From Vallitalea guaymasensis (GTDB lineage Bacteria; Bacillota; Clostridia; Lachnospirales; Vallitaleaceae), in assembly GCF_018141425.1 (NCBI RefSeq), contig NZ_CP058561.1:4712001-4776000 (forward strand): a DNA stretch of 64,000 bases. The letters run 5' to 3'. Shown in pieces: positions 55,558-63,841 of the stretch; the stretch's first letter is position 1; each line of letters opens with the position of its first letter. Under the pieces are notes generated by a model that was not told the DNA's origin, made no database searches, and worked only from the letters and a program-made list of their open reading frames with translations. A program made the translations under genes and the position numbers.

Positions 55558-56100
55558 ATGAAAAAATACCAAATAAAAAGACGTATAAAAATAGCACTAG
55601 ATACTCTTAGGGTAAATGATAATTACCTTCTTAAAAATGATGTTAGTGAAAGAAGTATCGCTCATAGATTAGCACTATATTTAGAGAATACGTTTGGAAA
55701 AGAGTTTAATGTAGATTGTGAATATAATAAAGATATTGAACAAGTAAGTGGTGGCAAAAAAATAATGATACTTGAAGATATATGGAGAGAATGTCACAGA
55801 AGCATTAACAGTAATGAAGATATAATAGAGGATGCTGATATTCTTATAGAAAAAAGTGTCATACCAGATATTATTGTACATAAAAGAGGAAGAAACGATA
55901 AGAATCTCATTGCAATTGAGATAAAAAAGTCTTCCAGCAGAGTAAATGAAAACTATGATTTTGAGAAATTAAAGGCGTATACAAGCATTGAAAATAATCT
56001 TCACTATGAATACGGCATTTTTATCAAATTTTATGTCAACCAAAATAGGTATATGGAGCCTAAAATAATATATTTCCAGAAGGGAAAACAAATAGACTAA
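55558..56100 (+). CDS. PD-(D/E)XK-like endonuclease-fold protein
   Basis: A 180-residue protein with ERSIAHRLALYLENTF near residues 30-45, then VIPDIIVHKRGRNDKNLIAIEIKKSS near 99-125. There, PD and ExK are placed as in PD-(D/E)XK nucleases (Asp near 102, Glu-Ile-Lys near 121-123). The rest is alpha/beta. Such proteins occur in restriction and defence loci. A damaged second copy of its 3' end lies at 60957-61091. It is followed by a terminator. Confidence 0.6.
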   Translation: MKKYQIKRRIKIALDTLRVNDNYLLKNDVSERSIAHRLALYLENTFGKEFNVDCEYNKDIEQVSGGKKIMILEDIWRECHRSINSNEDIIEDADILIEKSVIPDIIVHKRGRNDKNLIAIEIKKSSSRVNENYDFEKLKAYTSIENNLHYEYGIFIKFYVNQNRYMEPKIIYFQKGKQID

Positions 56101-56130
56101 ATAGCAAGATTAAATAAAGTATAATAAAAA

Positions 56131-56160
56131 ACTTCAGCCCAGACAAGCTGAGGTTTTTTT
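56131..56160 (+). terminator. terminator after PD-(D/E)XK gene
   Basis: A stem CTTCAGC (56132-56138) with GCTGAGG (56147-56153) followed by seven T residues. Confidence 0.7.
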
Positions 56161-56323
56161 ACGCCTATAATCGTCAATAATAATAGTTGAAATTCCATTT
56201 GCTTATAATTAGAACATAAATAAACATCATATAATATTTTTAATTATCATGCTATCACAGCAGGACTATTTATTGCTTTTATAATAAACCACAACTGTGA
56301 CTTAAATGAAGAGGGTGGAGAAG

Positions 56324-56521
56324 ATGAAGATAAAAGAAACTGACAAAGCATTGTTAAATTTAGAAGAATTCTGTAAATATTTAGGAATAGGTAAAACCAA
56401 GGCGAGAGAATTATTAAAAAATCCTATGTGTACCTATGTAATACGGATTGGAAATAGACTGTATGCAAATAAAAGAAAATTGGACAAATGGATTGATATA
56501 AATTCTGGTAATTTTAAATGA
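56324..56521 (+). CDS. xis: excisionase-like (Xis) HTH protein
   Basis: A 65-residue protein with LNLEEFCKYLGIGKTKARELLKNP (about 9-32) and IGNRLYANKRKLDKWID, the pattern of MerR-like excisionases of Tn916-type elements. It binds near the ends of the element and directs excision. ATG 56324 is selected by GGTGGAG. The integrase gene follows 90 bases later, the normal xis-int order. Confidence 0.85.
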   Translation: MKIKETDKALLNLEEFCKYLGIGKTKARELLKNPMCTYVIRIGNRLYANKRKLDKWIDINSGNFK

Positions 56522-56610
56522 CGAAATATTGAAATCTGAGCTGGTAGTGGGTTATAATAGAAAAGTAAATTATATAACCCATTAAAAGTTCTTTTTGAGA
56601 GGAGCTTATT

Positions 56611-57882
56611 ATGGGTAAAGATATAAATGGTAAAGAACTAGGGACTGGTATCAGCCAAAGAAAAGACGGTAGATATGTTGGACGTTTTACCAATCGTTTT
56701 GGTAGAAGACCAGAGGTGAAAAGCAGAAGTTTAAAAGAACTTAAGGTTCTTCTTAATGCTGCTATATATGAAGACTTAAATAAATTGAATCATGCTGATG
56801 ATAAGATGACTTTGGATGAATGGTTTGAGAAGTGGATGAAGAACTATAAAAATCAAACCATTTGTGCTAACACTAAAAGTCACTACATATCAATTTATGA
56901 AAAGCATATTTCATCACCCTTAGGAAAAAAGAAAATGCTTAATATTACACAACTTAAGATATTAGAGATTTTGAATAATTTAGATTCTAAAGGATACCAG
57001 TATGAGACACGTAATAAGGTAAGAATTCTATTACAGGATATGTTTGATAAAGCTATGATTAATGAAATTGTTTCAAAAAATCCAGCAAAAGGTATCAAAA
57101 TGAAAACCAAGGAAAAGGCAGAACCAAAAGTATTGACTCCTGAAGAACAGGCAAGTTTTTTTGAATGCAGTAAGGGATCATTTTATGACAATCTATTTAC
57201 GGTAGCGATATCCACTGGATTAAGACCTGGTGAAGCTTGTGGTCTGACACTTGATGACATTGACTTTGATGAGATGCTCATTGATGTTAATAAGACATTG
57301 GTTTATCAGAAATTTGAAGGAGATAAAAAGAAGATGTTTCACTTTGATCCTCCCAAAACCAAGTCTAGTAAAAGGCAAGTTCCAATGAATCAAAAGTGTG
57401 CTCTTGCTTTAAAGAAACAAATTATGCAAAGAAATGTGATTATGGCAAGACGAACAACAAAGTCGGTAAAAGGTTTTGAAAAACTATTATTTACAACAAA
57501 GTTTGGTACACCTCTTAATGCACAGGTTTATGGTCAAGCTGTTCGAAAGATTATTGACGAGATTAATTTGCTACGTGATGAACTTGAACAAATGGATTAC
57601 TTTTCACCTCACTGCTTTAGACATTCTTTTGCAACAAGGTGCTTTGAAGCAGGGATTAAACCTAAAACAGTTCAGAAATATCTTGGACATGCAACACTAC
57701 AAATGACGATGGATTTATATACTCATGTGTTAGTAGAGCATTCTCAAGAAGAGATGATAAAACTTGAAAAAGTTCTAGATGATACAATGGATGTCTCCGA
57801 ATCTATGATTGATGATCAGTACAAAAAATTCACTGAGAAAGAAGAGCAAAACAACTGTGTTTATCTGTTTAAGGCAAATTAG
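56611..57882 (+). CDS. int: tyrosine-family integrase of the ICE
   Basis: A 423-residue integrase similar in layout to Tn916 Int. It has an N-terminal arm-binding domain (GTGISQRKDGRYVGRF), an SAM-like core-binding domain (about 65-165) and a catalytic domain. The catalytic Arg is in STGLRPGE near residue 204, the HxxR box is HCFRHSFATRC near 333-343, and the nucleophilic Tyr is in MTMDLYTHV near 370. Full length and intact. The repeats just after it are probably its arm-type binding sites. The left attachment site is outside the window. Confidence 0.93.
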   Translation: MGKDINGKELGTGISQRKDGRYVGRFTNRFGRRPEVKSRSLKELKVLLNAAIYEDLNKLNHADDKMTLDEWFEKWMKNYKNQTICANTKSHYISIYEKHISSPLGKKKMLNITQLKILEILNNLDSKGYQYETRNKVRILLQDMFDKAMINEIVSKNPAKGIKMKTKEKAEPKVLTPEEQASFFECSKGSFYDNLFTVAISTGLRPGEACGLTLDDIDFDEMLIDVNKTLVYQKFEGDKKKMFHFDPPKTKSSKRQVPMNQKCALALKKQIMQRNVIMARRTTKSVKGFEKLLFTTKFGTPLNAQVYGQAVRKIIDEINLLRDELEQMDYFSPHCFRHSFATRCFEAGIKPKTVQKYLGHATLQMTMDLYTHVLVEHSQEEMIKLEKVLDDTMDVSESMIDDQYKKFTEKEEQNNCVYLFKAN

Positions 57883-57941
57883 TTGGTGTCCAAAATAGTG
57901 TTGGTGTCAAAATTGGTGTCAGGTAACCATATTTTGGTGTC
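57883..57941. repeat. four TTGGTGTC direct repeats beside the integrase
   Basis: TTGGTGTC occurs at 57883-57890, 57901-57908, 57913-57920 and 57934-57941. Short direct repeats next to int are typical arm-type binding sites of tyrosine integrases, as in Tn916-like elements. Confidence 0.7.
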
Positions 57942-57991
57942 GTGTGACTTTAAAGCCTTTAATTACAAGGGATAGAGTTTTAGAAATTTTG

Positions 57992-58017
57992 AATTTCTAC
58001 ATTTCTTATTATGTATA
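57992..58017. other. candidate attachment-site region (right end of ICE)
   Basis: AATTTCTACATTTCTTATTA and the next six bases recur with three differences at 61110-61134. The place, some 50 bases beyond the arm repeats, fits a core site. The left end of the ICE is not visible, so this is inference. Confidence 0.35.
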
Positions 58018-58080
58018 TCAGCAAACACCATACCTTATGGATGAGATTGGTGAGGAAAGCTAGGTTTTACGGAATTATAT

Positions 58081-58109
58081 TTGACAAAAATGATATGTAG
58101 TGATAAAAT
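58081..58109 (+). promoter_or_regulatory. promoter of the T-box/alaS unit
   Basis: TTGACA at 58081-58086 and TAAAAT at 58104-58109 with a 17-base spacer, just upstream of the T-box leader. Confidence 0.7.
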
Positions 58110-58124
58110 TATGAAAATAAAAAA

Positions 58125-58392
58125 TAAAGGCGAAGAAGAGAAGTAGTAAATATACTTGTATTGTTCAGAGAGAAGATGGGTGGTGCGAATCTTCACAATC
58201 AATATATTGAAGCAGTCTCGGAGCCTTGAACCGAAATAATAGTAGGCTTCAACGGAAATCCACCGTTATCATAGGATAGAGTATCGGTAATATGAGTTGC
58301 CTGTACTTGATGAGTGTAGAGATTATCTCTGAATTTAGGTGGTACCACGGATTAAGAATTCGCCCTAAGCTATTAAAAGCTTAGGGTTTTTT
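58125..58392 (+). ncRNA. T-box leader for the alaS-like gene
   Basis: The T-box sequence AGGTGGTACCACGG is at 58337-58350. The AGAGAGAAGATGGGTGGTGCG segment near 58170 is the stem I apical part. The terminator is CCCTAAGCT (58363-58371) with AGCTTAGGG (58378-58386) plus six T. The leader senses uncharged tRNA and lets transcription through into the synthetase gene. GCA in GAAGCAGTC near 58215 is a possible alanine specifier, but this needs structural modelling. Confidence 0.85.
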
Positions 58393-58422
58393 AATGCAAT
58401 CTTATAAGAAAGGATGATGGTT

Positions 58423-60198
58423 ATGACAGCAAATGAATTAAGAAAACTTTATGTATCATACTACAAAGAAAGGGGACATCAGTTAGCCGCAGCTGCATCT
58501 TTAGTACCTGAAAATGATGCAAGTGTATTATATACCACAGCTGGCATGCAACCACTTGTTCCTTATCTTTTAGGAAAAGAGCATCCATTAGGGAAACGTC
58601 TTGTGAATGTACAAAGATGTGTAAGAACAGGAGACATAGAGGAGGTAGGTGATGATTATCACTTAACTGTCTTTGAAATGCTAGGAAACTGGTCTTTAGG
58701 TGATTATTTTAAAAAAGAGGCAATTACTATGAGTTTTGAATTTCTTACAGAGAAACTTAATATACCTGTTTCTAGCCTTGCAGTAACTGTTTACAAAGGA
58801 AATGATAAAGTGCCATATGATGCTGAAGCTACTCAGACATGGTTAGAGCTAGGATTAAGTAAAGAACAGATTTTTCGTTATGGAGATGATGAAAACTGGT
58901 GGGGACCGGCTGGAGAGACAGGTCCATGTGGTCCTGATTCAGAAATGTTCTATGTAAATGATTTACCTGATTGTAGTGAGAAGTGTGGACCAGCCTGTAG
59001 TTGTGGAAAGTATGTTGAATTGGGGAATAATGTTTTTATGACATATAACAAAGATAAAGATGGTAATCTTACTGAACTAAAACAAAAGAACGTTGATGTG
59101 GGTTTAGGATTTGAAAGATTATTAATTCTTGCAAATAATCTACAAAATGTATATGAAACAGATTTATTTGTTCCATTAATCAATAAATTGGAAGAAATAA
59201 GTGAGGTATCATATGACAAAAGCAATGAAAAGACTTATAGAATCATATGTGAACATACTAGGGCTGCTGTATTTATTCTTGCTGATCCAAAGAATATTGT
59301 TCCATCAAATTCAGAACAAGGATATATACTTAGACGACTTATTCGACGTACTATTCGTATGATTCATAAGTTAGGTGTTAAAAAGAATATATTTCCTGAA
59401 TTAGCGCAAGAAGTTATTGAAATATATGGAGAAGCATATCCTGAGGTTAAGTTATTCAGAAAAACTATCATTGAAGAATTGAAAAAGGAATATGATAAAT
59501 TCAATAAAACTCTTCAAAGTGGATTGAAAATGGCAAATAAATATTTTGGGAAATTACAAGCTGGTGAATGTTTGAACGGTCAACAAGCTTTTAAATTATA
59601 CGATACCTATGGTTTTCCTATTGAATTCACATTAGAACTAGCAGGGGAAAAAGAAATCATTGTTGACGTAGAGGGGTTTAAAGCAAAGTTTGAAGAGCAC
59701 CAGGAGAAATCCAGAAGTGGAGCTGCTGGGAAATTCAAAGGAGGGTTGGCAGAGCATAATCGTAATAGTGTTAGGCTACACACCGCAACGCATTTACTCA
59801 ATAATGCGCTTCGTCAAGTTCTAGGAGATTCGGTTTTTCAAAGAGGAAGCCACATCAATTCTGAACGACTAAGATTTGATTTTTCTTTTCATAGAAAGTT
59901 ATCTGAAGAAGAGATAAGTCAGGTAGAAAGCATTGTTAATAAGGCAATCAAGGAGAGTCTTGATGTTTATTGTATGGAAATGAATGTAGAAGATGCTAAA
60001 GAAAGTGGAGCAATAGGAATCTTTGAATCAAAATATGGTGACGTTGTTAAAGTTTATGCTATTCCAGGATATTCATTAGAAATATGTGGTGGACTACATG
60101 TTTCTAATACAGCTGAACTTGGGTATTTTAAAATAATTAAAGAGCAAAGTTCTTCTTCAGGTGTAAGAAGAATAAAAGCTATTGTTGATTTGGATTAA
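58423..60198 (+). CDS. alaS: short alanyl-tRNA synthetase (lacks C-Ala domain)
   Basis: A 591-residue class II synthetase. The catalytic core has [15 protein letters not shown] near 37-52, [14 protein letters not shown] near 66-80 and [14 protein letters not shown] near 167-180, followed by the anticodon-recognition helical region. Next is the editing domain, with the zinc motifs HTATH near 452-456 and CGGLH near 555-559. It ends directly after the editing domain, so the C-terminal dimerisation domain of the usual enzyme (about 870 residues) is absent. A terminator-controlled T-box precedes it. ATG 58423 is preferred to 58414 and 58417 by spacing from AAAGG. It may be a second, tRNA-responsive copy. 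The main enzyme is not in the window. Confidence 0.85.
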   Translation: MTANELRKLYVSYYKERGHQLAAAASLVPENDASVLYTTAGMQPLVPYLLGKEHPLGKRLVNVQRCVRTGDIEEVGDDYHLTVFEMLGNWSLGDYFKKEAITMSFEFLTEKLNIPVSSLAVTVYKGNDKVPYDAEATQTWLELGLSKEQIFRYGDDENWWGPAGETGPCGPDSEMFYVNDLPDCSEKCGPACSCGKYVELGNNVFMTYNKDKDGNLTELKQKNVDVGLGFERLLILANNLQNVYETDLFVPLINKLEEISEVSYDKSNEKTYRIICEHTRAAVFILADPKNIVPSNSEQGYILRRLIRRTIRMIHKLGVKKNIFPELAQEVIEIYGEAYPEVKLFRKTIIEELKKEYDKFNKTLQSGLKMANKYFGKLQAGECLNGQQAFKLYDTYGFPIEFTLELAGEKEIIVDVEGFKAKFEEHQEKSRSGAAGKFKGGLAEHNRNSVRLHTATHLLNNALRQVLGDSVFQRGSHINSERLRFDFSFHRKLSEEEISQVESIVNKAIKESLDVYCMEMNVEDAKESGAIGIFESKYGDVVKVYAIPGYSLEICGGLHVSNTAELGYFKIIKEQSSSSGVRRIKAIVDLD

Positions 60199-60346
60199 TG
60201 TAACAACTGAAGGAGAATAAGTATGTAAAGAGGATGTAATATTTATAATTGCATTGTATGGTATAATTTAACTGTAACTACGCCATTCATACTTATATCC
60301 AATATAGAGGAGGAATCTATGTTTTAATCGTTATAAATAATTATAT

Positions 60347-60389
60347 GCATAGTACCTGTTAGTTAATATTGATTAGGTACTATGCTTTT
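60347..60389 (+). terminator. terminator after alaS
   Basis: A perfect 11-bp stem GCATAGTACCT (60347-60357) with AGGTACTATGC (60375-60385) followed by TTTT. Confidence 0.75.
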
Positions 60390-60440
60390 ACTTTAGGTAC
60401 CATAAAATTATACAATATAGTTATTGAAGAGGTGTAATAG

Positions 60441-60692
60441 ATGGATAGAGAAGAGCTATTATTAATAAAATATGGATTTAATCCAGATAAAGGAAGCAGA
60501 AAAGAAATACGAGAATTACTTTTAAACGAAATAGTTAATGAAAAAAATTAGAAAGCCATGAGTGCTTAAGGGTACTATGTTTTCTACTATATTTAATAGG
60601 GGAAAAAGAAGATAGTGAACTTATATGGCAAGCTAAAATGTTAAATATGGATGCAGGATGTATGATTGAGGCAGAATTACTTTGTGGAGGAT
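60441..60692 (+). pseudogene. remnant of a small soluble protein gene
   Basis: Starts with ATG and GAGGTG upstream and encodes MDREELLLIKYGFNPDKG and more to a TAG at 60549-60551. In another frame it continues as LESHECLRVLCFLLYLIGEKEDSELIWQAKMLN and CMIEAELLCGG to about 60692. One frameshift near 60545 and loss of the 3' end. Helical and acidic, like an immunity protein. Family not named. Confidence 0.5.
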
Positions 60693-60815
60693 TTTTCACC
60701 TGTAGGTGGGGAAATCATTTTTAAGGTTGAAGGCAGGGGAGATAGTATTCGGTTTTGCATCATTGATTATGGACAAGGGTTTTCTTATGATGCTCTTAAA
60801 AAGGGGGAAAGGTAA
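60693..60815 (+). pseudogene. histidine-kinase ATPase-domain fragment
   Basis: FSPVGGEIIFKVEGRGDSIR and FCIIDYGQGFSYDALKKGE, ending in TAA. The D-x-G-x-G box (DYGQGFS) is the nucleotide-binding G1 motif of sensor kinase HATPase domains, usually preceded by an N box that is missing. Only about 40 codons survive, fused directly to the end of the preceding remnant. Confidence 0.6.
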
Positions 60816-60845
60816 TTATTGAATTGCCTCTGATATACAAAAAAT

Positions 60846-60885
60846 AAAACCTCCTGACTTTATATATACATAATCAGGAGGTTTT
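60846..60885. terminator. bidirectional terminator
   Basis: A 12-bp perfect stem AAAACCTCCTGA (60846-60857) with TCAGGAGGTTTT (60874-60885). A-rich on one side and T-rich on the other, so it can act in both directions. Confidence 0.75.
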
Positions 60886-60956
60886 CAAAATATTTTTTTC
60901 CACCTAAGGAAGAATACTTATCAAAAGAGAAGGCATAAACTACGTGAAAAATAAGT

Positions 60957-61091
60957 GAAAATTATGACTTTGAAAAACTAAAGGCTTATACAAGTATTGA
61001 AAATAATCTTGACTATAAATATGGTATTTTCATCAAATTTTACATTGAGCCTAAAAAAATATATTTCCAAAAGGGAAAACAAATAGACTAA
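60957..61091 (+). pseudogene. second copy of the PD-(D/E)XK gene 3' end
   Basis: ENYDFEKLKAYTSIENNLDY and KYGIFIKFYIEPKKIYFQKGKQID then TAA. It corresponds to the last 50 codons of the gene at 55558-56100 (55948-56100), with a six-codon deletion and a few substitutions. There is no start. The upstream part is missing. It is followed by an AT-rich stretch with an att-like repeat. Confidence 0.85.
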
Positions 61092-61205
61092 ATATCAAAT
61101 CTTATTTTAAATTTCTACATTCTTATTATATATAATAATAAACATATGTTATCTGCAAAGTAGGAGAGTAAAAAACGAGCATCAGCTCGTTTTTTGTGAA
61201 ACAAA
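61092..61205 (+). other. att-like repeat and terminator
   Basis: 61110-61134 resembles the stretch at 57992-58017 after the integrase. A terminator (ACGAGC at 61175-61180 with GCTCGT at 61185-61190, then TTTTTT; A-rich on the other side) serves the convergent gene. Confidence 0.55.
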
Positions 61206-61994
61206 TTAAAGAACAAGATTACTCATGTATTTAATAGTATAATCTACTCCTTTATCTCCTAATTTGCCTTTCCAAGTAGCTGAATGAGGTTCAATACTTA
61301 GATTACCATCATAACCCATTTTGTACAGGATTGCCATGATGGAGTTCCAATCCAGTTGGTCCATTCCAGCTGGTGGGTCGTCGTAACGCTTGCCATCAAC
61401 TTTTAGAGCTCCTTTTATATGGAAATGATAAAAACGATTACCCCATTTTGCGATTTCACTTAAATAATTGTCATTATCATCATAATAGCTATGGGAAGGA
61501 TCATATTTGATTCCTAATTCATCTAGCTGTCCATGTATTATATTCCAAGCCTTTTCACTATAAACAAAATTATTCCAACGACAATTGTATGTAGCTATCT
61601 TAATTCCAAGCTCTTTACCATAAGCTAAAAGTTTCTCAAAGAAATTAATGGCTGCTTGACAATTCTCTAGATAACTTAAACTTTCCTGTTCATTGCATCC
61701 ACATACATATACTCCACAGCCTAATTTTTTACAAGCCTCAATAAGTTTATATTCTTTTTCTAGTTCATCTTGACATATATTACCCTTTTCATCAATGCGA
61801 TTAGAGCCCCAACGTCCAATTGAACCAATCTTAACATTATAGGCATTAATCCATTGAATGATTTGATCTACGTTACTTATAAATTCATCTACATCAACAT
61901 TAATATTAATACATAATTCAATGAAATCAAGTCCCTTGTTTTTAGCCATTATAAAACTTTCTTCTGTAGGATCTGCAATAATTCCTAAGTTCAT
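61206..61994 (-). CDS. sugar phosphate isomerase/epimerase (TIM barrel)
   Basis: A 262-residue member of the xylose isomerase-like TIM-barrel family. It starts MNLGIIADPTEESF, continues with KGLDFIELCININVD, IKYDPSHSYYDDND, FYHFHIKGALK and NLSIEPHS, the Asp, His and Glu being the usual metal and substrate ligands (near residues 170, 199 and 239). Probably acts on a keto sugar or inositol-like compound. It is transcribed away from the AraC regulator gene, with a shared 200-base intergenic region. ATG with AGGAGG. Confidence 0.8.
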   Translation of the reverse strand: MNLGIIADPTEESFIMAKNKGLDFIELCININVDVDEFISNVDQIIQWINAYNVKIGSIGRWGSNRIDEKGNICQDELEKEYKLIEACKKLGCGVYVCGCNEQESLSYLENCQAAINFFEKLLAYGKELGIKIATYNCRWNNFVYSEKAWNIIHGQLDELGIKYDPSHSYYDDNDNYLSEIAKWGNRFYHFHIKGALKVDGKRYDDPPAGMDQLDWNSIMAILYKMGYDGNLSIEPHSATWKGKLGDKGVDYTIKYMSNLVL

Positions 61995-62197
61995 TTCTAT
62001 ATCCTCCTATAAGTAATAATAAAATATTTATTTAGGTAAATATTCTTAATAAGAAATATAAATGTAACGGATTACATTCATTATCGTAATTAAATTATAA
62101 CATCTTATAAATTAAATTCAATAAAATAATAATTTTATTATCATTAATGATATAATATCCAATAAGAAATAAATAACTACGAGTAAGGAGTTAGAAT

Positions 62198-63058
62198 ATG
62201 GGAGCATTTCGTCAAGAACATATTGTGGACAAAGATTTTCCTTTCTTATTATTTTCTCATGAAGATAATATTACATTTCCTCCCCATTGGCACGATGAAA
62301 TTGAACTTATATATATGTTGGATGGTGAATGTGAAGTATGGTTGAATAATACATTATATAAATTGAATAAAGGTAATCTATTAATTATTGGAAGCAGAGA
62401 AATACATCACTTCTCAAATAATAAAAAGAGCAGGAAGATATTTATTCAATTCAATCTAAGTTTGGTAAGTAACATATATAATGATTTGAATAAGCTCAAG
62501 TTCATTAATCCTGTATTTGAAAGTGATAAGATATCAGATAAACATTATAAGATGGAATTAGAACGACAGATTCTAGATCTGAAACAAGAATTCATTCAAA
62601 AGAAATCTGCCTATAAATTGAATCTTATGGCTGGGCTTTATAGAATAATAGCAGTACTGCTAAGATTTACTCCTATAGAGTATTATTCAAAAGGTGAAAA
62701 AACCAAGCAGAATCAACGTATCAATTTATTGAGCAGAATATATAAGTATGTAGAATATCATTATAATGAGAATATATCCATTGACCAAATAGCTAAGGTG
62801 GCTAATTTTAGTACATATCATTTTACTAGATTTTTTAAAAAGAGTACAGGTATTACTTTCCTAAGTTACCTTCACTTATACAGGGTGGAGAAATCAAAGA
62901 ACCTTTTAGAATCTTCATCCAAAAAAATAATTGAAATAGCTATGTTAAGCGGTTTTGATAACATTAAGACCTATAATAGAGTTTTCAAAGATTATACAGG
63001 GATGACACCGTCGGAATATAGAAAGAATATAGAGCAAATTCAAGATAGCAATATTTGA
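62198..63058 (+). CDS. AraC-family transcriptional regulator
   Basis: A 286-residue regulator. The N-terminal cupin sugar-sensing domain (FPPHWHDEIELIYMLDGECEVWLNN, residues 27-51) precedes a C-terminal double helix-turn-helix (ISIDQIAKVANFSTYHFTRFFKKSTGITFLSYLHLYRV and IIEIAMLSGFDNIKTYNRVFKDYTGMTPSEYRK). It lies divergent to the isomerase and upstream of the ThuA and oxidoreductase genes, so it most likely controls both. ATG with AAGGAG. Confidence 0.92.
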   Translation: MGAFRQEHIVDKDFPFLLFSHEDNITFPPHWHDEIELIYMLDGECEVWLNNTLYKLNKGNLLIIGSREIHHFSNNKKSRKIFIQFNLSLVSNIYNDLNKLKFINPVFESDKISDKHYKMELERQILDLKQEFIQKKSAYKLNLMAGLYRIIAVLLRFTPIEYYSKGEKTKQNQRINLLSRIYKYVEYHYNENISIDQIAKVANFSTYHFTRFFKKSTGITFLSYLHLYRVEKSKNLLESSSKKIIEIAMLSGFDNIKTYNRVFKDYTGMTPSEYRKNIEQIQDSNI

Positions 63059-63142
63059 GAAGTATTGAGCAACTTTTGACAGGACTATCTACACATGATT
63101 ATGTAGAATGAAGCTATCATAATTGAAATGGAGGTAGTTCTT

Positions 63143-63838
63143 GTGAAAAAAGCATTAATTATTTATGGAGGCTGGGAAGGTCATGACCCAGATGGTGTTG
63201 CTAAGGTATTTGAGAATACTTTGACTGACTGTAATTTTGAAGTAGAGGTTTTTAATACATTAGATATTCTCCTAGATACTGAAAGATTGAAGACATATCA
63301 TATAATAATTCCTATATGGACAATGGGTACAATTACTGATAAACAAATGAAATCCATATCCCAAGCAGTTGCCCATGGAGTTGGACTTGCAGGTTGTCAT
63401 GGGGGAATGTGTGATGCATTTAGAGACAATGTTGATTGGCAGTTCATGACAGGTGGAAATTGGGTATCTCATCCAGGCGGTGATCTAGTTGAATATGAAG
63501 TCAATATCAAGAATAGTTCTAGTAAAATAGTCGAAGATATTCAGGATTTCCGTGTTAAGAGTGAACAATACTATCTTCATGTAGATCCTGCTATTGAAGT
63601 ATTAGCCACTACTCGTTTCCCTATTGCTGATGGTCTGCATTCCTTGAATGGATATGTTGATATGCCTGTCGTATGGACAAAAAGATGGGGAAAGGGCAGA
63701 GTGTTTTACAATTCATTAGGTCATCAATCAGATATTTTTAATATCCCAGAAGCAATTGAGTTGATGAAAAGAGGTTTCATGTGGGTAGCTGAAGGTAAGG
63801 ATAAATGTATAAATGAATATAAGGATTGTGGGGTATAG
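63143..63838 (+). CDS. ThuA-like (trehalose utilisation) protein
   Basis: A 231-residue flavodoxin-like/glutamine-amidotransferase-like fold of the ThuA family. Landmarks are ALIIYGGWEGHDPDG, IIPIWTMGTI, GVGLAGCHGGMCDAFRDN with the Cys near residue 90, GGNWVSHPGG, and PVVWTKRWGKGRVFYNSLGH. ThuA proteins accompany sugar catabolic oxidoreductases. GTG 63143 follows GGAGGT at seven bases. The next gene starts four bases after the stop. Confidence 0.85.
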   Translation: MKKALIIYGGWEGHDPDGVAKVFENTLTDCNFEVEVFNTLDILLDTERLKTYHIIIPIWTMGTITDKQMKSISQAVAHGVGLAGCHGGMCDAFRDNVDWQFMTGGNWVSHPGGDLVEYEVNIKNSSSKIVEDIQDFRVKSEQYYLHVDPAIEVLATTRFPIADGLHSLNGYVDMPVVWTKRWGKGRVFYNSLGHQSDIFNIPEAIELMKRGFMWVAEGKDKCINEYKDCGV

Positions 63839-63841
63839 ACT

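Noticed and set aside
57883-57941. Short CRISPR-like array
   Set aside because: Units are only eight bases long with uneven short spacers and lie beside an integrase; arm-type sites are the better reading. No CRISPR array or cas gene was seen anywhere.
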